This document shows positions 1-7,462 of a DNA stretch of 64,000 nt, piece after piece; positions within the stretch are counted from its first letter, which is position 1, and each line of letters starts with the position of its first letter. Below the pieces are notes generated by a model. It was not told the DNA's origin and ran no database searches. It saw nothing but the letters and a program-made list of their open reading frames with translations. The stretch is from JBGMEA01 sp041447245 (GTDB taxonomy: Bacteria; Bacillota; Clostridia; Eubacteriales; Anaerofustaceae). The stretch covers positions 207,965 through 271,964 of the forward strand of contig JBGMEA010000027.1 of assembly GCA_041447245.1 (NCBI GenBank), given 5' to 3'. The position numbers and the translations under genes are program-made.

Positions 1-32
1 ATTCATTTCAATCCCGTCTCCCGATTTTATGT

Positions 33-1979
33 TCAGCGAATTTTTGACCCGCTTTGCACCGCCCTGTCGGCAGTAATAAAACTCAGTCCATCTTTGTCTT
101 CCGCCATCAGGATCATTCCGTTCGACATGACCCCGCGCAGTTTGGCAGGCTTCAGATTTGCCGCCACCACCACTTGTTTGCCGATCAGCTCTTCAATCGT
201 GAAGTATTTTGCGATCCCGGATACAATCTGTCTCGTTTCTTCGCCGAGTCTGATTTGCAATACCAACAGCTTATCCGCATCGGGATGCTTTTCCGCAGAG
301 AGGATCTGTCCCGTGCGCAATTCTACCTTTGCGAACTCATCAATCGTAATCTCTTCACACTCTTTTTCCTGCTCCGGTTTTTTTGATTCCCGTTTTTGTT
401 CTGCTTTCGGAGTCGCCGATCCTTCGATTTCTTTGAGCTTCTTCGCGGCATCGATCCGTTCAAAGAGTATGGAGGATTTGTTCAGCGCCGTACCGGAGAC
501 GAGCGCACCAAATGTTTTGATGCTGTCAAAATCCGTCGCGTCTGTGTTGAGGATGTTCAGAATTTTATTCGACGTATCCGGCAGATACGCGCCGAGCAGC
601 ACGCCGCAGATGCGGATCGTCTCGAGAAGATTGTACATCACCGTGCCGAGACGTTCTTTCTGGGCGGGATCTTTTGCGAGTATCCACGGCGCTGTTTCGT
701 CAATGTATTTATTACTGCGCCTGAGCACATTGAAAATCAGCTGAATGGAATCCGACACCCGCAGTTCGTGCATTTTCTCCGGCACGCTTTCCGCCAGTTC
801 CAACGCCATGCCGATCAACTCCGTGTCGAGTTCGCTGAGATTTTCCTGTTTGGGAACCACTCCTCCGAAATACTGCTGCGTCATCGCCGCGGTGCGGTTG
901 ACGAGATTACCGAGTATATTAACCAACTCTCCATTAATTCTCTCAATCAGCAATTCGTATGTCATCGATCCGTCCTGTGCGAACGGCATTTCTTTGAGCA
1001 CAAAATACCGCACCGCGTCCACACCGAACCAATGTACCAGATCATCCGCATAAATCACGTTGCCTTTCGATTTGCTCATCTTTCCTTCCCCGATCAAAAG
1101 CCAGGGATGTCCGAATACTTTTTTCGGCAGTTCGACTCCGAGCGCCATCAGCATAATCGGCCAATAGATGGTGTGAAAACGCAGAATGTCTTTGCCGATC
1201 AGATGCACATCCGCCGGCCAGTATTTTTTGAACAGTTCCCCGTTGTTTCCGTCCGGATTATACCCAAGGAAGGTGATATAGTTGCTGAGCGCGTCAATCC
1301 AGACATAAACCACATGTTTCGGGTCAAAATCCACGGGGATTCCCCAACTGAAGGATGTGCGAGACACGCACAAATCTTTCAGCCCGGGTTTTATAAAGTT
1401 GTTCAGCATTTCGTTCTTGCGCGATTCCGGCTGGATAAAATCGGGATGCTCTTCGATGTGTTTCACAAGTGCATCCTGATATTTGCTGATGCGGAAAAAA
1501 TAAGCTTCTTCTTTCGCGTAGCTGACTTCACCGCCGCAGTCGGGACACTTGCCGTTCACGAGCTGGCTTTGCGTAAAGAACGATTCGCACGGACTGCAAT
1601 ACATTCCTTCGTATTCGCCTTTGTATATGTCACCCTGTTCGTATAGTTTTTTGAAAATCTTCTGTACGATTTTTTCATGCTTCGGATCGGTGGTTCGCAC
1701 GAAATTATCATAAGAGGTATTCATCACATCCCAATTGCGTTTGATTTCCGCGGCAATCCCGTCTACGAATTCCTGCGGAGACACACCCGCCTGTTCCGCC
1801 TTATCCTGAATTTTCTGTCCGTGTTCATCCGTACCTGTCTGCAGATACACATCGTAACCGTATAGTCTCATAAATCGCGCAATCGCGTCGGCGAGCACGA
1901 TCTCGTACACATTGCCGATATGAGGTTTTCCCGAGGTGTAAGCAATCGCGGTCGTAATGTAAAAAGGTTTTTTCTCCAT
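33..1979 (-). CDS. metG: Methionyl-tRNA synthetase
   Basis: Charges tRNA-Met with methionine in the cytoplasm. The 648-aa protein has the class I signature PHIGN at residues 19-23, a zinc knuckle with Cys128, Cys131, Cys145 and Cys148, and the KMSKS loop at 300-304. The last ~100 residues form the EMAP-II-like tRNA-binding domain found in the dimeric long form of MetRS. The start ATG lies behind an AGAAGGAG ribosome binding site. A methionine-type T-box leader precedes it on the same strand. The stop codon falls just inside the window edge, so the gene is complete. Confidence is high. Confidence 0.98.
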   Translation of the reverse strand: MEKKPFYITTAIAYTSGKPHIGNVYEIVLADAIARFMRLYGYDVYLQTGTDEHGQKIQDKAEQAGVSPQEFVDGIAAEIKRNWDVMNTSYDNFVRTTDPKHEKIVQKIFKKLYEQGDIYKGEYEGMYCSPCESFFTQSQLVNGKCPDCGGEVSYAKEEAYFFRISKYQDALVKHIEEHPDFIQPESRKNEMLNNFIKPGLKDLCVSRTSFSWGIPVDFDPKHVVYVWIDALSNYITFLGYNPDGNNGELFKKYWPADVHLIGKDILRFHTIYWPIMLMALGVELPKKVFGHPWLLIGEGKMSKSKGNVIYADDLVHWFGVDAVRYFVLKEMPFAQDGSMTYELLIERINGELVNILGNLVNRTAAMTQQYFGGVVPKQENLSELDTELIGMALELAESVPEKMHELRVSDSIQLIFNVLRRSNKYIDETAPWILAKDPAQKERLGTVMYNLLETIRICGVLLGAYLPDTSNKILNILNTDATDFDSIKTFGALVSGTALNKSSILFERIDAAKKLKEIEGSATPKAEQKRESKKPEQEKECEEITIDEFAKVELRTGQILSAEKHPDADKLLVLQIRLGEETRQIVSGIAKYFTIEELIGKQVVVAANLKPAKLRGVMSNGMILMAEDKDGLSFITADRAVQSGSKIR

Positions 1980-2014
1980 AAATCGCTCCTTCTGATTGTG
2001 ACTGGAATATCAGT

Positions 2015-2230
2015 AAATAAAAAAACGCCCGCAAAGGGACGGATTCATTCCGCGGTACCACCCTTAATTGACGTTAAGTCCACTCAATGCATCTAACGCC
2101 TGCCCGCGTCCGCACCTAACAATTCTTCGATGCAACAGCTCCAAAACCATATTCACCGTTTCCGACATGCCGTTTTTCAGCTGGTACGGCTCTCTGAGAA
2201 ATCTTCCGCGGTTACTCATTTTTTCATTGC
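2015..2230 (-). promoter_or_regulatory. T-box riboswitch (Met) upstream of metG
   Basis: The minus strand carries the T-box core AGGGTGGTACCGCG (2051-2065 region). It is followed by a hairpin ending in a run of T at about 2022-2043, which acts as the terminator. Upstream, the specifier loop reads GAATATGG, placing an ATG (Met) codon at 2148-2150, which agrees with the downstream gene. T-boxes read uncharged tRNA and let transcription continue on amino-acid shortage. The exact 5' end is not fixed. Confidence 0.92.
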
Positions 2231-2394
2231 TTTTTCCATATTATATAGAACAATTTGTGATTTGTAAATGCCTGCGGAAACATTATTTCATTATTCTCTT
2301 GCGCAATGATACAAAAAAGAATATGATAATATGTCCGATTAATATGTTATTATGATAGTGATACCAGTAATATGAAACAATCACGGAGGAACCG

Positions 2395-3666
2395 ATGTTT
2401 ATCGATAAAGTCATTATTCACATCCGCTCAGGCAAGGGCGGTGACGGAGCGATTTCGTTCCACAGAGAAAAGTACGTACCCGACGGTGGTCCGAACGGGG
2501 GAGACGGAGGCATCGGCGGCGATGTCATTCTGGAAGCGGACGCTTCGGTCAACACGCTCGGAGCATTCCGATACAAACGCAACTTTGCCGCACAGAACGG
2601 CGAGCCGGGAGGCGGAAACAACTGCTCCGGGAAAAACGCCGAAGACCTGATTATCAAAGTTCCCGTCGGAACGGTTCTGTTTGACAACAAAGCGGGCAGA
2701 CTCCTCTGCGATATGACACAGGATCGGCAGCAATTCACCGCCCTCAAAGGCGGGCGGGGCGGACGAGGAAATCAGCATTTCGCAACCTCCACCAGACAGG
2801 CTCCGAACTTCGCAAAACCCGGCGACGCCGCTCAGGAAATGGATCTGCTGCTGGAGTTGAAAACCATTGCGGATGTCGGGCTCATCGGTTTTCCGAATGT
2901 CGGAAAATCTACCCTGCTATCCCGCGTCACAAATGCGAAACCCAAGATCGCGAATTATCATTTCACAACACTCTCGCCGAATCTGGGGATTGTCCAATAC
3001 AAAAACGCAAACGAATTCGTGCTTGCGGATATCCCGGGACTCATCGAAGGAGCCAGCGATGGTATGGGGCTCGGTCATGACTTTCTGCGTCACATCGAGC
3101 GAACCCGCATGCTCATTCATGTCATCGATGCGTCGGCTTCGGAAGACCGCGATCCGAAAGAGGATTTCGATATCATCAACAACGAACTGTTTTCTTATTC
3201 CGAAAAACTGAAGGAACGTCCGCAGATCGTTGCACTCAATAAAACGGATCTGATGAGTGAGTCGGATGCCCAAGAACTGAAAGCTTACTTCGAAACAAAA
3301 GGATATCCCGTCTTTTTGATCAGTGCGGCAACCGGAAAAGGGCTTGATCTTCTGCTCGATTATGTCGTAAAAATACTTCCGGAAACGGAAAAATCACCCT
3401 CCTTCTTCACCCCGGATGAAATCATCATCCATACCCCCGCGCGCACGGACGACTTTGCAATCAGCAAAGAAAACGGAGTGTATTATGTCACGGGCGATAT
3501 GATGAAACGGATTCTCGGCACGGTCAATCTGGATGATTACGAATCCGCGGCTTACTTCCAAAGGGTTCTCAAAAACAAAGGCATCTTTGCGGCATTGGAA
3601 AAAGAAGGCATTCATGACGGAGACACCGTGGATATCTGCGGTCTTCAGTTTGAATATTATCGATAA
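2395..3666 (+). CDS. obgE: Obg-family GTPase (ribosome assembly)
   Basis: Large-subunit assembly and stress GTPase. The 423-aa protein has the glycine-rich Obg fold (about residues 1-157), then the G domain with G1 GFPNVGKST at 165-173, G3 DIPG at 212-215 and G4 NKTD at 282-285, and a C-terminal OCT domain (about 345-423). The ATG follows a GGAGGA site at 2385-2390. It leads a same-strand run with yhbY, nadD and yqeK, a common Bacillota order. Full length and confidently assigned. Confidence 0.98.
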   Translation: MFIDKVIIHIRSGKGGDGAISFHREKYVPDGGPNGGDGGIGGDVILEADASVNTLGAFRYKRNFAAQNGEPGGGNNCSGKNAEDLIIKVPVGTVLFDNKAGRLLCDMTQDRQQFTALKGGRGGRGNQHFATSTRQAPNFAKPGDAAQEMDLLLELKTIADVGLIGFPNVGKSTLLSRVTNAKPKIANYHFTTLSPNLGIVQYKNANEFVLADIPGLIEGASDGMGLGHDFLRHIERTRMLIHVIDASASEDRDPKEDFDIINNELFSYSEKLKERPQIVALNKTDLMSESDAQELKAYFETKGYPVFLISAATGKGLDLLLDYVVKILPETEKSPSFFTPDEIIIHTPARTDDFAISKENGVYYVTGDMMKRILGTVNLDDYESAAYFQRVLKNKGIFAALEKEGIHDGDTVDICGLQFEYYR

Positions 3667-3686
3667 GAATATTTTTGAGGTGTAGT

Positions 3687-3980
3687 ATGCTCAGCAGCAA
3701 ACAGCGCAGTTATTTAAAAAAAATGTCGGCCAATCTTCCCGACACCCTTTTGATCGGAAAAGACGGACTGACGGAAAATATCATAAAACAGGCAGAAGAA
3801 CAGCTTGAGGCAAGAGAACTCATCAAATGCAAGATTCTCCAAAACAGCATGGAAGATCTTCGACAGACAGCCGACACCGTCGCGGCGGAAACGCGCGCGG
3901 AAGTCGTCGCAACCATCGGCAGAAAATTCATTTTGTTCCGTAAAAGGCCGAAGGACAGCCAATATACGCTTCCGGTGTAA
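3687..3980 (+). CDS. yhbY: YhbY/CRM-domain RNA-binding protein
   Basis: Small (97 aa) single CRM-domain protein that associates with pre-50S particles in the characterised family. Visible hallmarks are the GKDGLTENI stretch and the C-terminal VVATIGRKFILFRKR strand region. An in-frame TTG lies four codons upstream, but the ATG at 3687 sits at the right distance from the GAGG at 3677-3680 and gives the family-typical N-terminus (LSSKQRSYL). It sits 20 nt after obgE and 2 nt before nadD, so it is probably co-transcribed. Confidence 0.93.
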   Translation: MLSSKQRSYLKKMSANLPDTLLIGKDGLTENIIKQAEEQLEARELIKCKILQNSMEDLRQTADTVAAETRAEVVATIGRKFILFRKRPKDSQYTLPV

Positions 3981-3982
3981 TC

Positions 3983-4597
3983 ATGAGAATCGGTATTTTC
4001 GGAGGCAGCTTCAACCCTCCGCACAATGCGCACCTTCAGTTGTGCGAATTCGCAAAAAAAACGGCATTTCTCGATAAAATCATCCTGATCCCCACGGGAG
4101 ACAATCCGTTTAAAATGACAGATGAAACCGTCAGACGCGAACACCGTCTCCAAATGACGAAACTTGCATTTGCGAACAGGGAAGGCTACGAAGTCAGCGA
4201 CATCGAGATTCGGAGAAAAGGGCAGTCCTACACCATTGATACGGTCAAACAGATCCAGGCGAAAACTAACGATGAGCTTTTTTTCATCAGCGGCTCGGAT
4301 ATTTTGTTCCAATTACCGCAGTGGAAAGATTTCGATCTGCTTTCCAAGCGCATCACCTTTATCTGCGCAGCACGTCGGCAGATAAACAACACACTGTTGC
4401 TGGAGCAAGCGGAAGTACTGCAACAAACGTTTGGCGCAGCCGTTATCCTACTCGAAGAATTTCAACCCGATGAAATTTCCTCCAGCGTCATCCGTGAAAT
4501 GGTTCGTGAACACAGCCCAATCGGGAATCTCGTTCCTCAAGACATTGATCAATATATCAGCGACAATCATTTATATCAGGCAGGCAACACACTATGA
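3983..4597 (+). CDS. nadD: Nicotinate-nucleotide adenylyltransferase
   Basis: Adenylates nicotinate mononucleotide to deamido-NAD in NAD synthesis. The 204-aa protein starts with the nucleotidyltransferase motif GIFGGSFNPPHNAH, which includes the HxxH-type ATP-binding element, and carries the C-terminal ISSSVIRE (ISSTxxR-like) motif. Its stop overlaps the next start as ATGA, indicating translational coupling to yqeK. The length is normal for NadD. Confidence 0.97.
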   Translation: MRIGIFGGSFNPPHNAHLQLCEFAKKTAFLDKIILIPTGDNPFKMTDETVRREHRLQMTKLAFANREGYEVSDIEIRRKGQSYTIDTVKQIQAKTNDELFFISGSDILFQLPQWKDFDLLSKRITFICAARRQINNTLLLEQAEVLQQTFGAAVILLEEFQPDEISSSVIREMVREHSPIGNLVPQDIDQYISDNHLYQAGNTL

Positions 4598-5160
4598 TGG
4601 AAATCGATCAAATTAAACCTATTTTGCAGCAGGATCTCAAACCGAACCGCTACCTTCATTCCCTGAATACCGCACTTGCGGCGCAGCAGTTGGCGCAATA
4701 TCGGGGAGCTGATCCAAACAAAGCTTATCTGGCGGGATTGGTGCATGACTGCGCAAAAAATATGAACAATGCAGATCTCCTCGCGGCAGCCGAACAGTTC
4801 GGCATCCCGACTGATCCGATCATTCTTCGCTCTCCGCAGCTGATCCACGGACAGGTGGGAGCTTATCTTGCGAGAGAACAATTCGACATACACGACGAAG
4901 AAATATTCAACGCAATTGCGCACCACACCATGGGGCGAGAGAATATGAGCGACATGGAGAAAATCATCTTTCTTGCCGACTTAATTGAACCTGGCCGAAC
5001 CTATGAAAATGTTGTTAAAATCAGAAAAACCGCACTCACCGATTTCGACAAAGCTTTGCTGATGGCTTATGACGGCATCATTAATTTCATCATCCGAAAA
5101 GAGGATCTGCTCCATCCTCAGACCATTCGTGCCAGGAATTATCTTCTTATGAACGCATAA
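4594..5160 (+). CDS. yqeK: HD-domain hydrolase YqeK (symmetrical Ap4A hydrolase family)
   Basis: The 188-aa HD-domain protein has His22, the HD pair His51-Asp52 (GLVHDCAKN), the HH pair in NAIAHHTMG and the distal Asp in FLADLIEP. This is the metal ligand set of YqeK, which cleaves diadenosine tetraphosphate to two ADP in the characterised members. It overlaps nadD by 4 nt. In many relatives rsfS (ribosome silencing factor) follows directly; here the operon ends and an IS-end-like remnant lies about 110 bp downstream. Confidence 0.92.
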   Translation: MMEIDQIKPILQQDLKPNRYLHSLNTALAAQQLAQYRGADPNKAYLAGLVHDCAKNMNNADLLAAAEQFGIPTDPIILRSPQLIHGQVGAYLAREQFDIHDEEIFNAIAHHTMGRENMSDMEKIIFLADLIEPGRTYENVVKIRKTALTDFDKALLMAYDGIINFIIRKEDLLHPQTIRARNYLLMNA

Positions 5161-5269
5161 ATCGGTCGTTGGATTTTCAGCAAAAAACACTTTGGTGTAA
5201 GTTGCTGCACTAAAACAGATCAAACAACAAGCTTTATATTTTACCTATAAAAAGACTTCTATTTTGGAA

Positions 5270-5290
5270 TGCACCCAACAAGTTAGACAC
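5270..5290. repeat. Possible IS150-type terminal inverted repeat remnant
   Basis: The sequence TGCACCCAACAAGTTAGACA resembles the TGCACCCA....GTT.GACA end of IS150-group IS3 elements. No transposase frame is nearby, so at most this is a scar. The match is short and from memory of the family, so confidence is low. Confidence 0.35.
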
Positions 5291-5292
5291 TT

Positions 5293-5334
5293 AAAAAGGT
5301 GCATTTTTCATGTGAAAGAAAAACGCACCTTTTT
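5293..5334. terminator. Bidirectional terminator-like hairpin
   Basis: Arms AAAAAGGTGC and GCACCTTTTT enclose a loop of about 22 nt, with T-runs on both strands. It lies between yqeK (plus) and the convergent membrane-protein gene (minus), so it can serve both. Confidence 0.7.
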
Positions 5335-5370
5335 CTCCATTATATTCTTTTGATCTGTGCTTTGAGATCA

Positions 5371-6759
5371 TCACGTTAAAGTCATTAATGTATTGATATA
5401 CGATAATACAGCAATTGTTGAAACAACAGCAAACAATATTTGGCGAAAGCGCAAAGAGCTATATTTTGCAATTTGGTTAAAAAGCATGACACTGCACACA
5501 ATAAGAGAAAAATACAGAATTGCGAATGTACGTTCTCCTGACGCCCAGATCGTCGGAGAAAATCCCATCACAAACCTCGTCGAGAGTCCCAGCAAAACAA
5601 CGAACACAGCAAATAATCCGCTTTCTTTTCTTTCAAACGCTTCATAAAGCCCAAACAAAATACACAATACAATTCCCCCAAACAATACATCAGGGAACAA
5701 ACTATGCAACGATGAGAAAGTTGCACCCGTTCCGTATTGCGTCAGTGCATTTTTCACTTTTGAGATCCACGGAAAAATCTCTGACATCTCGTTCCCGAAG
5801 ATTCCCAGCACAAGACTCGATATAAGCGGAATCATTCCAATCGTGCGAATTATCCGATTACCGGTTCTAAAGAAGAGTGCAATTGCCAAAAAGGCACAAA
5901 AAATTGTAAACAGGACATTCGGTTTCATAATAATATGATACAACGTGGAAGAATAACCCAGTTCGATTTTCTGAAAAAATGACATTTGCAAAAAGCTCGG
6001 AAACTTGTCCGCGATTTCATATGCACTTCTGGCCGCATTACCGGGGCATATTAAAACCAGTATCACGCCACCAATGCAAATCAACGTTTGCAAAAAAACG
6101 TACAAACTAGATTTTTTGCTGAAAGCCAGATAAATCGAACCGACCAAAAACATCCCCGTCAAGAAGATGCACATCAGTTCCTCATTGGCCGCATATATCA
6201 ATGCCAGTGTGCAAAAAAAGTATTCATACCATTTCATTTTGTAATTATGGTACGATTTATATAAAGGTAGCATAGCATACAATCCCAATGCAGGAACCCA
6301 CAGATAATTCATGGAGGTCACAACCCATCCGGTACTTCCTGTAATGCAAAATGGGAAGATAAACATCAGGCAAACAATCATCCAATTTTTTGTTCTCAAA
6401 TCTTCTGTTGGAAAATACATTGAGACACATCGGGAGAACAATAAAACCATACCCAAATTACCTATTATCCACAATGCACGGTGAGACACCAACATTACCA
6501 TTGCAAATTCAATTACCAAATCGGAGGTTCCTGTCTGATAGCGCTGAACTAAGTACGAACCGATATCCATCCCAAAAAGCGATGTTATTCCAATCCCGTT
6601 GTCTTTCAGCACAAGATTGTTCAGATACCATGCATCGTCCAAAATTCCATAACCAGTACCCAAATGAACCACTAACATCCCCAACATCAAAATCAGAAAC
6701 GGAAAATAATCCCACGAATAAATCCTGCCGAATCTCTTTTTTGCCATTTCCCGCTTCAT
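5371..6759 (-). CDS. Polytopic membrane protein (DUF6056-like)
   Basis: The 462-aa protein has about ten or more hydrophobic membrane segments and a short basic N-terminus (MKREMAKKR). An acidic pair occurs early after the first segment (ILDDAWYL), and a conserved-looking GSTGWVVTSMNYLW stretch follows. The layout recalls DUF6056-type or GT-C-like envelope proteins, but no catalytic assignment is possible. It stands alone between terminators with A+T-rich flanks, so it may have been acquired. The first ATG has AGGGAG about 12 nt upstream; Met5 is an alternative start. Confidence 0.7.
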   Translation of the reverse strand: MKREMAKKRFGRIYSWDYFPFLILMLGMLVVHLGTGYGILDDAWYLNNLVLKDNGIGITSLFGMDIGSYLVQRYQTGTSDLVIEFAMVMLVSHRALWIIGNLGMVLLFSRCVSMYFPTEDLRTKNWMIVCLMFIFPFCITGSTGWVVTSMNYLWVPALGLYAMLPLYKSYHNYKMKWYEYFFCTLALIYAANEELMCIFLTGMFLVGSIYLAFSKKSSLYVFLQTLICIGGVILVLICPGNAARSAYEIADKFPSFLQMSFFQKIELGYSSTLYHIIMKPNVLFTIFCAFLAIALFFRTGNRIIRTIGMIPLISSLVLGIFGNEMSEIFPWISKVKNALTQYGTGATFSSLHSLFPDVLFGGIVLCILFGLYEAFERKESGLFAVFVVLLGLSTRFVMGFSPTIWASGERTFAILYFSLIVCSVMLFNQIAKYSSLRFRQILFAVVSTIAVLSYINTLMTLT

Positions 6760-6988
6760 AAACTAATTTTCTCCCTCTTTCGTTAAATGCATTAATAATT
6801 GCGTGTACATTTTGATCCACTGCTTTCGTTTTCTATTCCAGATCTATAAAACCAACTCTATTATAATGCATTTTTGAATATATACAATATATTGATTGTT
6901 ATTTTCAAATGATATCCTATACTCTGTCATTTATACCCACAAAAAAAATCGACAATGAACCTTATTTCCATTGCCGATTTTTGTTCTC

Positions 6989-7252
6989 TCATTTTGTCAG
7001 CTTATCCAGAATATCCAGAATCTCTTCGATTTTCTTTTCTTCCGTCCCGTTTTCGAATGCGTCCTTCACACACGCATTCATATGCGCCTGCATAATCTGC
7101 TTATTCGCTTTTTTCAGTATAGACTGCACCGCAAGAATCTGATGGTAGACATCGATGCAGTAGCGATCTTCCTCCACCATATTCATGATGCCCTCGATCT
7201 GTCCTTTTGCGGTTTTCAGAAGCCGCATCACCTGTGGTTTTGATGCCTGCAT
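6989..7252 (-). CDS. csoR: CsoR-family copper-sensing repressor
   Basis: All-helical 87-aa DUF156 repressor. The Cu(I) ligand set of CsoR is present: Cys32 (RYCIDVYHQI), His57 and Cys61 (QAHMNAC). It lies 3 nt after copA on the same strand, so it is the last gene of the operon it probably controls. A CsoR-like operator lies ahead of copA at 9831-9849. A nickel- or persulfide-sensing paralogue is less likely given the Cys-His-Cys pattern and the copA context. Confidence 0.93.
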   Translation of the reverse strand: MQASKPQVMRLLKTAKGQIEGIMNMVEEDRYCIDVYHQILAVQSILKKANKQIMQAHMNACVKDAFENGTEEKKIEEILDILDKLTK

Positions 7253-7255
7253 GAA

Positions 7256-7462
7256 CTACTTCACTTCCGTCACTTCATATTCCGCATCGGTCACGGCTTT
7301 GACCAAAACATCGTCGGCAACGTCTTTTGTCAGCGTCACCGTTGCGGTCTTTGTCTCCAGATCGACCTTTGCGGACACTCCGTCAATCGCGTTTAATGCC
7401 TTTTCCACTCTCGCCACGCAGTGTCCGCAGCTCATTCCTTCAATCGTCAGTTTCTTTTCCAT
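7256..7462 (-). CDS. copZ: Possible free CopZ chaperone from an internal start in copA
   Basis: Codon 786 of copA is an ATG preceded, 8 nt upstream, by AAAGGAG. Starting here gives a 68-aa protein, MEKKLTIEGMSCGHC..., exactly the size and form of stand-alone CopZ. The site looks like the original start of a copZ gene that became joined in frame to copA by loss of the copA stop. Whether both products are made is an inference. The ribosome binding site is seen directly. Confidence 0.6.
   Translation of the reverse strand: MEKKLTIEGMSCGHCVARVEKALNAIDGVSAKVDLETKTATVTLTKDVADDVLVKAVTDAEYEVTEVK

Noticed and set aside
396..1646. 416-aa frame on the plus strand
   Set aside because: Lies opposite metG, has no domain and no ribosome binding site; a codon-bias shadow.
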